From positions 1 to 5,193 of the forward strand of contig JAEORY010000324.1 of assembly GCA_016840645.1 (NCBI GenBank): 5,193 nt of DNA, written 5' to 3'. This DNA is from Candidatus Borrarchaeota archaeon. Lineage in GTDB: Archaea > Asgardarchaeota > Sifarchaeia > Borrarchaeales > Borrarchaeaceae. The notes below the pieces were generated by a model, which worked only from the letters and a program-made list of their open reading frames with translations, was not told the origin of the DNA and did not search any database. Position 1 is the first letter of the stretch. Every line of letters starts with the position of its first letter. A program made the position numbers and the translations under genes. This document shows, piece after piece, positions 1 to 5,193 of the stretch.

Positions 1-1
1 C

Positions 2-190
2 TGTAGCTCTTGCACCTATTTAGCAGACCGCGATTATATAGCCGCCATTAATATCTATCGTGTGTATCAAGAACTATGTAAAAAACGCTTTAGTTTACAA
101 CAATCAAAGCCTATCCCCTATATGGCGACAGGTATCCCGCTCAACCGTCCTAGCGGGGACTCTACCCATATTCTTATCGTGGGTGGATAG
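2..190 (+). CDS. tnpB: TnpB (IS200/IS605 OrfB) C-terminal part, cut by the window edge
   Basis: This is the 3' end of a TnpB-family RNA-guided endonuclease gene carried by IS200/IS605-type elements; the frame is open from base 2 and stops at TAG 188-190. Residues 1-4 of the visible part read CSSC, matching the second cysteine pair of the TnpB zinc finger. They are followed by ADRDYIAAINIY, which matches the RuvC-III motif (usual form DRDxNAAxNI) that carries the last catalytic aspartate. The usual N of that motif is I here, a small deviation. The tail after it contains PLNRPSGDSTH, resembling the short variable tail of archaeal TnpB proteins. The 5' portion lies outside the window, so it is unknown whether the gene is intact. 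No tnpA is visible. It is probably unrelated to the downstream redox operon. Confidence 0.82.
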   Translation, partial: CSSCTYLADRDYIAAINIYRVYQELCKKRFSLQQSKPIPYMATGIPLNRPSGDSTHILIVGG

Positions 191-216
191 ACACTATCTA
201 TAGAATAGATGTCTAT
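187..216 (+). repeat. Imperfect palindrome at the 3' end of tnpB, probable IS right-end hairpin
   Basis: ATAGACA (187-193) pairs with TGTCTAT (210-216), and inside it TCTAT (197-201) pairs with ATAGA (205-209) around an AGA loop, leaving a CTA bulge. The hairpin overlaps the tnpB stop codon. IS200/IS605 elements carry subterminal hairpins recognised by their transposase, and the guide RNA of TnpB is made from this same 3' region. The position therefore fits an element right end. The exact cleavage point cannot be set without the left end or an empty-site copy. Confidence 0.5.
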
Positions 217-247
217 TATGAAAGGAACGGTGCACATATCAAAAATA

Positions 248-262
248 GGAAAATAATATAAT
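248..262 (+). promoter_or_regulatory. Possible archaeal BRE/TATA promoter for the hdr operon
   Basis: A purine-rich GGAAAA is followed by an AT-rich TAATATAAT block (254-262), resembling a BRE plus TATA box. Transcription starting about 25 bases downstream would begin close to the ATG at 285, giving a very short or absent leader. The region is AT-rich throughout, so this is a weak prediction based on position and composition only. Confidence 0.3.
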
Positions 263-284
263 TTCATGAGTGGAGATCGAGCCT

Positions 285-695
285 ATGGATGACAATTATA
301 ACATAGTTGCTCTTGCTTGCGACAAATGAGGTTACCCTGCAGCCGATTTAGCTGGCACATGTCGCATGAAGTACCCACCAAACATAAATATTGTAAGGAT
401 TCGTTGTACTGGACGACTCAACGCAGGACACCTTCTTCACGCCATTCGGCAGGGCGCTGATGGTGTGATGGTAGTTGGATGTCACAAGGGTGAATGTGAA
501 TTTCCTGACGGAAATTTGAAGGCAGATAGAAACGTCAACTTTGTTAAACGAATCCTCAAACGACATGGTCTCGGCGAAAACCGAGTCAATATGTACTTCC
601 TGTCTGCTGCAGAAGCAGATAGATTTGTGGCAGCTGTGGAGGATACCCTCAAGAAAGTCGAAAAGCTTGGACCAAATCCATTAAAACCTGAATGA
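285..695 (+). CDS. mvhD: MvhD/VhuD iron-sulfur subunit, selenocysteine-containing (in-frame UGA at codon 15)
   Basis: MvhD is the small [2Fe-2S] protein that passes electrons from a hydrogenase, formate dehydrogenase or F420-linked partner into HdrA in the cytoplasm. Reading from ATG 285 with TGA 327-329 taken as selenocysteine (U) gives 136 residues, the usual family length. The N-terminus reads IVALACDKUGYPAADLAG and then RMKYPPN, matching the family pattern (I/V)..CNWC.Y..ADLAG..R..YPPN with U15 at the second cysteine. Further family landmarks are C41 in RCTGR, GADGVMVVGCHKGEC with C66 and C71, and GN.KA near residue 76. C26 is an additional cysteine. GGAGATC (272-278) lies six bases before ATG 285 as a ribosome binding site; GTG 270 is a possible alternative start. 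Starting at ATG 366 would remove the first 27 residues, including the C12-x-x-U15 motif. The stop is TGA 693-695. The methanogen homologue VhuD is an established selenoprotein, which supports recoding over a nonsense mutation. Confidence 0.92.
327..329 (+). other. UGA selenocysteine codon in mvhD (U15)
   Basis: TGA sits in frame between ACDK and GYPAADLAGT. Conserved MvhD sequence continues on both sides without any frame change. The position is the second cysteine of the conserved C-x-x-C motif, the typical place where selenocysteine replaces cysteine (giving C-x-x-U). A SECIS-like RNA structure begins at the end of the same gene. Together these make recoding far more likely than a stop or a sequencing error. 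Confidence 0.9.
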
Positions 696-730
696 CTCTT
701 GAAACGTAAACATTGTGGTTTCAAGAAGAC
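692..730 (+). promoter_or_regulatory. SECIS element of eukaryote-like architecture in the mvhD 3' region
   Basis: The element begins with ATGA (692-695). TCTTGAAAC (697-705) pairs without mismatch with GTTTCAAGA (718-726), giving a 9-bp helix. Below it lie four facing non-Watson-Crick positions, U693.C730, G694.A729, A695.G728 and C696.A727, which is the UGAN/NGAN quartet of a eukaryotic SECIS with tandem sheared G.A pairs (kink-turn). The apical loop GTAAACATTGTG (706-717) contains unpaired A708-A710 about a dozen bases from the AUGA, matching the conserved AA motif. AC (710-711) could pair with GT (715-716), leaving the adenines in a 5' bulge as in form-2 SECIS. The lower helix below the core is weak or missing, which is the main deviation. 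The classical methanogen SECIS (GAA/A internal loop) does not fit. Its role would be to direct selenocysteine insertion at codon 15. Confidence 0.85.
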
Positions 731-732
731 AA

Positions 733-750
733 CCCTTAGAATGCAAAGGG
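733..750 (+). promoter_or_regulatory. Small hairpin before the FrhB-like gene
   Basis: CCCTT (733-737) can pair with AAGGG (746-750) around an eight-base loop. It stacks directly after the SECIS and would cover part of the G-rich stretch 748-751, the only candidate ribosome binding site for the TTG start at 762. There is no U-tract, so it does not look like a terminator. Five base pairs is short and may be chance. Confidence 0.2.
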
Positions 751-761
751 GCGTTTAGAAT

Positions 762-2291
762 TTGGTTGAACTAAAAGAAAAATTGAATGCAATTGTAGAT
801 ACCGCAGAGAACTTTAGAACGAAAGTTCTTCTAGAGAATGAAGAGGAGATAATAAAAAAGGGCAAACTTGATATTAAACTGATTCACTATATTGAAGATC
901 AAGTGTTTGAAGATGATTTAAGAAGACAATTAATCTTATCTAAGTTAGCCCTTAAAGACGGAGTCTCTATTTCTCGATTAGCAAAAGAATTGGATTTAGA
1001 AGAATTTGACATCTATTCACATCTTTTACATCTAGAATCGGAAGGAAAAGTTGAAAGCATATCTACCAAAGATGAGCTGGTCTTCAGAACAAGAATTTCC
1101 GAAATCGTTGAAGGTGAATTACTTAGATTAAGCCTACTACCGCCAACTGACGTTGCTGTAGGTCAATCAGTACAAAACATTTTGGCTACGCGCTTATGTA
1201 CTTTTTGTGGATTGTGTGTCTCAGCCTGTCCAGTAAATGCACTTTCAGTAAGTGACAATGGACCAATTCTCGATGAAGAAGTGTGTATACACTGCTCTCT
1301 TTGTTTTGAAAACTGCCCAAGAACTTTTTTACCGATTGGTTTGCTTAAAGGCTATATATTAGGAAAGATCATCAATCCCGATCATCATCTTAAAGAAGAA
1401 CCTATTGGCCCATATAAGAAATATGTAATGGCACAGTGTACTGATGATGCCATAAAAGCGGTAAAGCAAGATGGTGGAGTAGTCACATCATTAGTTGCTT
1501 CATTATTGGAAAAAGGGGAAATTGATGGAGCAGTTGTTGTAGGACTTGAAGCTGACCCATGGAAACCAAAACCTCGCATTATTAGAAATATTACTGAATT
1601 ACTTAAATGTGCTGGGACTAAATATGCTATGTCTCCAAATCTATCACTTTTAGACACAGTGCGAAAATCTGAATGTGACAGGATATGTGTAGTTGGGACG
1701 CCTTGTATGCTTCAAGCCCTACGGAAGTATCAGGTGTTTTACGGAGACGTTTTTTCAGACATCTTTGGCGAGATCGTCGCGGTTCTTGGTCTATTTTGCA
1801 TGGAAAGCTTCCCCTATGAGGGATTAAAGAAGATTGCAGAGAAGGGTGGGGTTCAATTAAGCGATGTGAAAAAAACTGATATCAATAAAGGCAAATTCTT
1901 CCTCCACATGAGTGAAGGTGATCCTATCGAATTACCGATAGCCGAAGTCGCTGAATTTGCCAGAGAAGCATGTCATTACTGTGTAGATTTGACTTCTGAA
2001 CTGGCAGATATTTCAGTTGGCAGCATAGGTGCCGCTTCAGGGTGGTCCACTGCTGTCATTAGGACAGACGTAGGCAAGCGAATATTCGAAAATGCGGTTG
2101 AGGAGGGCTACTTAAGGATAAACGAGAAGCCAATTAATATAGAATTGGTCGAGAAGCTTTCTAAGAGAAAAAAAAGTCGAAATTCTAAAGCAGTGCTGAA
2201 GAAATATCAGCAATCGCCTGAAATACCCCCACACTATTATTTCTCAATCAAGGAATTGACTCTAAAGAAAAAGGTAAACGAACAGCTCTAA
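762..2291 (+). CDS. FrhB-like F420 oxidoreductase subunit fused to a 2[4Fe-4S] ferredoxin and an N-terminal winged-helix-like region
   Basis: The protein has 509 residues in three parts. Residues 1-130 are charged and helical. Residues 50-110 (including VSISRLAKELDL and LLHLESEGKVE) resemble a winged helix-turn-helix. Residues 146-185 hold two ferredoxin motifs, C146/C149/C152/C156 and C175/C178/C181/C185. Residues from about 215 match the coenzyme F420 hydrogenase/dehydrogenase beta (FrhB/FdhB/FpoF) family: QDGGVVTSL (236-244), GTKYAMSPN (285-293), VGTPC (311-315), then C404-H-Y-C407 followed by ADISVGSIGAASGWSTAVIRT. By family knowledge such subunits bind FAD and exchange electrons with F420; here the ferredoxin would carry them onward to MvhD and HdrA. 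The start is TTG 762, because an in-frame TAG lies at 756-758 and no early ATG exists; GGGG (748-751) is a weak ribosome binding site. The first residues are the least certain part. The 66-base gap after mvhD holds the SECIS. The physiological donor could be a different deazaflavin or flavin cofactor. Confidence 0.87.
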   Translation: MVELKEKLNAIVDTAENFRTKVLLENEEEIIKKGKLDIKLIHYIEDQVFEDDLRRQLILSKLALKDGVSISRLAKELDLEEFDIYSHLLHLESEGKVESISTKDELVFRTRISEIVEGELLRLSLLPPTDVAVGQSVQNILATRLCTFCGLCVSACPVNALSVSDNGPILDEEVCIHCSLCFENCPRTFLPIGLLKGYILGKIINPDHHLKEEPIGPYKKYVMAQCTDDAIKAVKQDGGVVTSLVASLLEKGEIDGAVVVGLEADPWKPKPRIIRNITELLKCAGTKYAMSPNLSLLDTVRKSECDRICVVGTPCMLQALRKYQVFYGDVFSDIFGEIVAVLGLFCMESFPYEGLKKIAEKGGVQLSDVKKTDINKGKFFLHMSEGDPIELPIAEVAEFAREACHYCVDLTSELADISVGSIGAASGWSTAVIRTDVGKRIFENAVEEGYLRINEKPINIELVEKLSKRKKSRNSKAVLKKYQQSPEIPPHYYFSIKELTLKKKVNEQL

Positions 2292-2301
2292 AAGCTTATG
2301 A

Positions 2302-2307
2302 AGGTGG
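2302..2307 (+). promoter_or_regulatory. Ribosome binding site deciding the start of the HdrD-like gene
   Basis: AGGTGG lies five bases before ATG 2313. The in-frame ATG at 2298 has no such site upstream, and this motif would be inside its coding region. The start at 2313 is therefore preferred. Confidence 0.6.
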
Positions 2308-2312
2308 AAATT

Positions 2313-3530
2313 ATGACATCGACCAAGATGGATCCTGAAGACGAAAAAATCCTGCAAGAAATAGTAAAAGGCTGTTATCAGTGCGGAGTCTGTACTGGTT
2401 GTTGTCCTTTAGGTTACTTCATTCCTTATCAACCTAGTTTATATATTTTCGACCTTTTGCTTGGAAACAGGGAGAAAATCCTGCAAGAGGGAAAACTTTG
2501 GACTTGTCTCACCTGTGGTTATTGTTATGAAAAATGCCCTCAGAACGTTAATTTTCCAGAAATGGTTAAAGATGCTAGGGCTGAAATGATAGAAAAATTC
2601 CAAATTCGTGGAGAAGAAGCCCATGATAGCATTTTTTCACTCTCTCAAAAAATGATGGCAGACGAATCTCTTCAACGAAATCTACCAGACTATGTAGTAC
2701 CCGAAGGAGTAAATGTAGTTGAGACTGGAGAGACTGCGTATTTTATAGGATGCCTTCCATTTTTCGATGCTTATGATTATTTCAGAAAAGAAATCGGCTT
2801 TAATGCATTATCAATAACCCACGACACCTTCAGAATTTTGGACGCCTTGCTTGATGAACCTCCAGTAATTCTTCGTAAGGAAAAGTGTTGCGGGCATGAT
2901 GCACTATGGCGAGGAGATATTGATGTCTTTAAGAGTCTAGCAAAGCAAAATATTGAAACAATAAAGGCTAGTGGCGCAAAAAGAGTCATTTTATCATGTG
3001 CAGAAGGATATATGGCTCTCAAGCGCGAGTATCCGAGACATTTTGACTTTGGTAAGGTTGAGATACTCCACATAACTGAATTTATCGCCCAGAAAATTGA
3101 GGAGGGGGCGATTGAATTTACTCAACCATTTTCTCCCGAAATAACTGTAACCTATCATGATCCTTGTCGATTAGGACGATATATGAAAGTCTATGATGCT
3201 CCAAGAACAATTCTTAACAGCATGGAAAACGTTGGAGTACGTTTTTACGAGATGGAACGAAACAAAGAAACCGCTTTATGTTGCGGCGTTCCTTGTTTTT
3301 TAGGCTGTAATGATGTTACAAAGGGTATTAGGACAGACAGAGTAATGGAAGCAGAAAACACTGCGCAAATGTTGGTTACTACGTGCCCTAAATGCCAAAT
3401 TCACTTTAATTGTCTTATCAATGAAAAGCGAGAGAATGGAGAAGGACAACAGTTTCAACTGAAAGTATATGATATCGTGAATTTAGTTTCTAAAGCAATG
3501 GGACTTGAACAGAAATCATCTGAATCCTAA
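2313..3530 (+). CDS. HdrD-like iron-sulfur oxidoreductase (HdrC-type N-terminus joined to HdrB-type CCG domains)
   Basis: This 405-residue protein joins the two functions that hdrC and hdrB encode separately further downstream, as in HdrD of Methanosarcina, which is of similar length. The HdrC-type part has two [4Fe-4S] motifs, C21/C24/C27/C31 and C65/C68/C71/C75. Two CCG domains follow. The first has C147 (FIGC), C192-C193-G and C229 in LSCAEGY. The second has C285 (DPCRLGR), C323-C324-G with extra C328 and C332, and C358-x-x-C361. CCG domains bind non-cubane [4Fe-4S] clusters that cleave disulfides in HdrB. The first domain lacks the last cysteine of the usual C-x-x-C (only C229), so its cluster is probably absent or different, while the second looks complete. 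No membrane segment is seen, so it is likely cytosolic. It sits 21 bases after the FrhB-like gene. Substrate is unknown; related families include DsrK, GlcF and LdhA-type subunits, so HdrD is a family name and not a proven activity. An alternative start at 2298 adds five residues. Confidence 0.88.
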   Translation: MTSTKMDPEDEKILQEIVKGCYQCGVCTGCCPLGYFIPYQPSLYIFDLLLGNREKILQEGKLWTCLTCGYCYEKCPQNVNFPEMVKDARAEMIEKFQIRGEEAHDSIFSLSQKMMADESLQRNLPDYVVPEGVNVVETGETAYFIGCLPFFDAYDYFRKEIGFNALSITHDTFRILDALLDEPPVILRKEKCCGHDALWRGDIDVFKSLAKQNIETIKASGAKRVILSCAEGYMALKREYPRHFDFGKVEILHITEFIAQKIEEGAIEFTQPFSPEITVTYHDPCRLGRYMKVYDAPRTILNSMENVGVRFYEMERNKETALCCGVPCFLGCNDVTKGIRTDRVMEAENTAQMLVTTCPKCQIHFNCLINEKRENGEGQQFQLKVYDIVNLVSKAMGLEQKSSES

Positions 3531-3554
3531 CTAAGAACAGATGACATATGGACA

Positions 3555-3561
3555 GAGAGGG
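3555..3561 (+). promoter_or_regulatory. Ribosome binding site deciding the hdrC start
   Basis: GAGAGGG lies about seven bases before ATG 3568. The in-frame ATG at 3541 is preceded by a sequence with no Shine-Dalgarno match, and residues encoded before 3568 do not resemble HdrC. The shorter start is preferred. Confidence 0.55.
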
Positions 3562-3567
3562 ATCTTT

Positions 3568-4086
3568 ATGGAAAATGAAGAACAATGTATTGATAGTTCT
3601 CAACTTGACCCCAACTTCAAATATGAAATAGCAGCTAGCCCAGAAGGACGAGGAATTTTCTTTTGTTACCAGTGTGGCACATGTTCTGCATCATGTCCAG
3701 TTCAGCACGCATTCGATCTAAAACCACATGAAATCATACAGAAATCACTTTTAGGACTCAAAGATGAAGTTCTCAATTCAAAGACTATCTGGATTTGTAC
3801 TACATGCTTTAACTGTTTAGAAAGGTGTCCACAAGGCGTAAATCTCACAGATGTTTTGTTTGCCATTAAAAATATCGCATCTAGAGATAGAGAAATGCCT
3901 GATGCTGTAAAGACTCTGCTGGAGAATATCTTCGAGATGGGAAGAATTGCTGAAATTTCTGATTTTGAGAATGACGATAGAGAGGATTTAGGATTACCCG
4001 CTATACCTGAAGAGCCAGATGTTGAAGGAATAAGGAAGATCTTCAAAAAGACAAAGATTATGGAGTTAATCGAGGAAGGTGAATGA
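3568..4086 (+). CDS. hdrC: Heterodisulfide reductase subunit C
   Basis: HdrC is the small two-cluster ferredoxin-like subunit that carries electrons from HdrA to the catalytic HdrB. The 172-residue protein has the normal family length and two cubane [4Fe-4S] motifs, C33/C36/C39/C43 (CYQCGTCSASCP) and C77/C80/C83/C87 (CTTCFNCLERCP). The latter is followed by QGVNLTDVLFAIKN, the typical HdrC continuation. The C-terminus is acidic and ends in IMELIEEGE. No signal peptide or membrane segment is visible, so it is cytosolic and not a membrane HdrE-linked type. Its TGA stop (4084-4086) is one base before the hdrB start, so translation of the two is probably coupled and subunits made in equal amounts. 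An upstream ATG at 3541 would add nine residues but lacks a ribosome binding site. Confidence 0.93.
   Translation: MENEEQCIDSSQLDPNFKYEIAASPEGRGIFFCYQCGTCSASCPVQHAFDLKPHEIIQKSLLGLKDEVLNSKTIWICTTCFNCLERCPQGVNLTDVLFAIKNIASRDREMPDAVKTLLENIFEMGRIAEISDFENDDREDLGLPAIPEEPDVEGIRKIFKKTKIMELIEEGE
4078..4082 (+). promoter_or_regulatory. Ribosome binding site inside the hdrC end, deciding the hdrB GTG start
   Basis: GGTGA lies five bases before GTG 4088, the same motif and spacing as before hdrA. The other in-frame GTG, at 4079, overlaps this motif and has GAGG only about three bases away, which is too close. The 4088 start also gives an N-terminus ([12 protein letters not shown]) of the usual HdrB form. 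Confidence 0.6.
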
Positions 4087-4087
4087 G

Positions 4088-4984
4088 GTGAGCGATAACC
4101 ATCGATATGCACTTTTCTTAGGATGCACAATCCCCTCTCGTTACAATAATTATGATGCCGCGGCACGTAAATGTGCGGAGATATTAGAGATCGAATTTGT
4201 GGATATGCAACAGGAAGGTGCTGGGTGCTGTGGTCCCATCTTCTTGCGATCGGCTGACTTTGATACCTGGATTTCTATGGCAGCAAAGAATTTGGTAATC
4301 GCTGAAAGATTGAATTTAGATATTGTTGCATTATGTAATGGATGTTTTGGAACTCTAAAAGAAGTAAATCACCTTCTAAAGCATGATGATCAATTACGTG
4401 AACGTGTAAATACAGTTTTATCAGAAAGCGAACTGCCGGAATTCAAGGGAACAATTGAAGTTTATCATTTCATCAAAATGCTTGAAAAATATGGACTTGA
4501 AAATATTGAACGGAAAATGTCATTACGTTTTGAAGATCTAAAAGCCGCGGTGTTTTACGGTTGCCACAGCCTCAAACCATCAGCAGCAGCACAAGTTGAC
4601 GACATTGAGCGACCTCACCTCCTTGAAGACTTAGTAGAGATAACTGGTGCCAAAGCCGTAGAGTGGGATGAACAACTTAAGTGCTGTGGAGGACCAATTC
4701 TAGCAATAAATGAGAAATTAGCCGAAGAACTTGCCAAAAAGAAATTAGATAGTGCTAAAGCAGCAGGTGCAGACTGTACAGTCATCATATGTCCGTTTTG
4801 TGAAGTTATGTTTGATGTAGAGCAAATAAAAATAGAGTCAGATCTTGGAATAAAATATGACTTACCGGCTTTATTCTATCCGCAGCTACTTGGCTTGACG
4901 TTAGGATTACGATTTAATGAGTTAGGATTTCAATTTAACAAAGTTGACGCGACTAAGATTAGAGGGTTCTTGAAACCCATTTAA
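4088..4984 (+). CDS. hdrB: Heterodisulfide reductase subunit B, catalytic
   Basis: HdrB is the catalytic subunit that splits a disulfide (CoM-S-S-CoB in methanogens) on two non-cubane [4Fe-4S] clusters. The 298-residue protein carries two complete CCG modules. The first is C13 (FLGC), C47-C48-G and C83-x-x-C86 (LCNGC). The second is C159 (FYGCH), C199-C200-G-G-P and C235-x-x-C238 followed by EVMFDVEQ. All ten expected cysteines are present, so the active site appears intact. The C-terminal [14 protein letters not shown] is also a family signature. The start is GTG 4088, one base after the hdrC stop; GTG 4079 would add three residues and overlap hdrC. In an organism that is not a methanogen the substrate could be another thiol disulfide, which the sequence cannot settle. 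Confidence 0.95.
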   Translation: MSDNHRYALFLGCTIPSRYNNYDAAARKCAEILEIEFVDMQQEGAGCCGPIFLRSADFDTWISMAAKNLVIAERLNLDIVALCNGCFGTLKEVNHLLKHDDQLRERVNTVLSESELPEFKGTIEVYHFIKMLEKYGLENIERKMSLRFEDLKAAVFYGCHSLKPSAAAQVDDIERPHLLEDLVEITGAKAVEWDEQLKCCGGPILAINEKLAEELAKKKLDSAKAAGADCTVIICPFCEVMFDVEQIKIESDLGIKYDLPALFYPQLLGLTLGLRFNELGFQFNKVDATKIRGFLKPI

Positions 4985-4988
4985 AAAG

Positions 4989-4993
4989 GGTGA
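4989..4993 (+). promoter_or_regulatory. Ribosome binding site of hdrA
   Basis: GGTGA lies five bases before ATG 4999, a strong match to the archaeal anti-Shine-Dalgarno sequence, and fixes the start of a gene that is cut by the window edge. Confidence 0.6.
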
Positions 4994-4998
4994 AGATC

Positions 4999-5193
4999 AT
5001 GGAAGAAGGTCAACAAGTAACAGGTGCAGTTCTTGTAATCGGAGGCGGTGTAGCAGGTATCCAATCAGCCTTAGATCTCGCTGATGGTGGATTTAAAGTT
5101 TTTTTAGTTGAGAGAGAACCGAGTATTGGCGGCAGAATGGCTCAACTTGACAAAACCTTTCAAACTGGTGACTGCTCACTCTGTATTTTAGCT
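4999..5193 (+). CDS. hdrA: Heterodisulfide reductase subunit A, N-terminal 65 residues (cut by window end)
   Basis: HdrA is the FAD-containing hub of Hdr complexes and the flavin is the site of electron bifurcation. The visible part shows a Rossmann fold for [24 protein letters not shown] (residues 11-31), then [18 protein letters not shown] and DCSLCILA with C59 and C62 as iron-sulfur ligands; all match HdrA closely. The ATG at 4999 opens 14 bases after the hdrB stop. The protein begins almost directly at the Rossmann fold, so it lacks the extra N-terminal iron-sulfur domain of long methanogen HdrA and resembles the shorter HdrA/QmoA form, at least at this end. No in-frame TGA occurs in the visible part. 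The gene continues beyond the window. Confidence 0.94.
   Translation, partial: MEEGQQVTGAVLVIGGGVAGIQSALDLADGGFKVFLVEREPSIGGRMAQLDKTFQTGDCSLCILA

Noticed and set aside
327..329. Nonsense mutation or pseudogene interpretation of the TGA
   Set aside because: The frame is otherwise intact, the TGA is exactly at a redox cysteine, the family includes known selenoproteins, and a SECIS-like structure follows the gene.
366..695. mvhD as a 109-residue protein starting at ATG 366
   Set aside because: The 27 codons upstream encode highly conserved MvhD sequence in the same frame, including the C-x-x-U motif and ADLAG, and ATG 285 has a ribosome binding site.
698..725. The CTTGAAAC/GTTTCAAG stem as an intrinsic terminator
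   Set aside because: It is followed by AAGACAACCC with no U-tract, and the operon continues 37 bases later; the SECIS explanation accounts for the flanking UGA and GA.
692..730. Classical methanogen SECIS with GAA/A internal loop and short GC stem
   Set aside because: No GAA facing a single A with a three-pair GC stem can be drawn here; the helix is fully paired and the noncanonical pairs are at its base.
741..758. Five-codon ATG frame (741 to TAG 756) as a leader peptide
   Set aside because: It is too short to support, has no ribosome binding site, and no functional signature.
3702..4166. 154-codon open frame on the minus strand over hdrC and hdrB
   Set aside because: It lies antisense to two clearly recognisable genes, and its product is serine-rich with no family resemblance, as expected of a shadow frame. 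The other minus-strand frames (348-566, 482-724, 1385-1657, 2439-2624, 2777-3073) are rejected for the same reason.

Overview
The window is a stretch of archaeal genome holding the start of a cytoplasmic heterodisulfide-reductase (Hdr)-type electron-transfer operon. All of its genes lie on the + strand. Archaeal origin is supported by the MvhD, FrhB-like and HdrABC families, by GGTGA-type ribosome binding sites complementary to archaeal 16S rRNA, and by a selenoprotein whose recoding signal lies in the 3' untranslated region. That signal has the eukaryote-like architecture described for Lokiarchaeota selenoprotein genes. An Asgard (Lokiarchaeota-like) host is therefore my leading guess. This is inference, since no ribosomal or other marker gene is present.

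Layout: positions 2-190 are the last 62 codons of an IS200/IS605-type TnpB, followed by an imperfect hairpin (187-216) that probably belongs to the right end of the element. An AT-rich possible promoter (about 248-262) precedes the operon. Genes follow in order: mvhD/vhuD (285-695), a winged-helix/ferredoxin/FrhB-like fusion protein (762-2291), an HdrD-like protein with an HdrC-type part joined to an HdrB-type part (2313-3530), hdrC (3568-4086), hdrB (4088-4984) and the 5' end of hdrA (4999 to the window edge). Gaps between genes range from 1 to 66 bases, so co-transcription is likely.

The key discovery is in mvhD. Its reading frame contains an in-frame TGA at codon 15 (327-329), exactly at the cysteine of the family's N-terminal C-x-x-C motif. 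Downstream sequence continues in the same frame with full family similarity, so the codon is best read as selenocysteine. Simple ORF calling starts the gene at codon 28 and loses the active N-terminus. Immediately at the gene's stop codon lies an RNA element with the features of a eukaryotic SECIS: a 5' AUGA, a 9-bp helix, unpaired adenines in the apical loop and a 3' GA positioned to form tandem sheared G.A pairs. The gene's own UGA stop codon supplies the UGA of this core.

Proposed function: the FrhB-like subunit would exchange electrons between coenzyme F420 and iron-sulfur clusters. MvhD would pass them to the flavin of HdrA. HdrC and HdrB, plus the second HdrD-like protein, would carry them to non-cubane clusters that reduce a disulfide. 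No hydrogenase large or small subunit is in the window, so the operon looks like an F420-linked rather than H2-linked Hdr system. The true disulfide substrate cannot be determined from this sequence.
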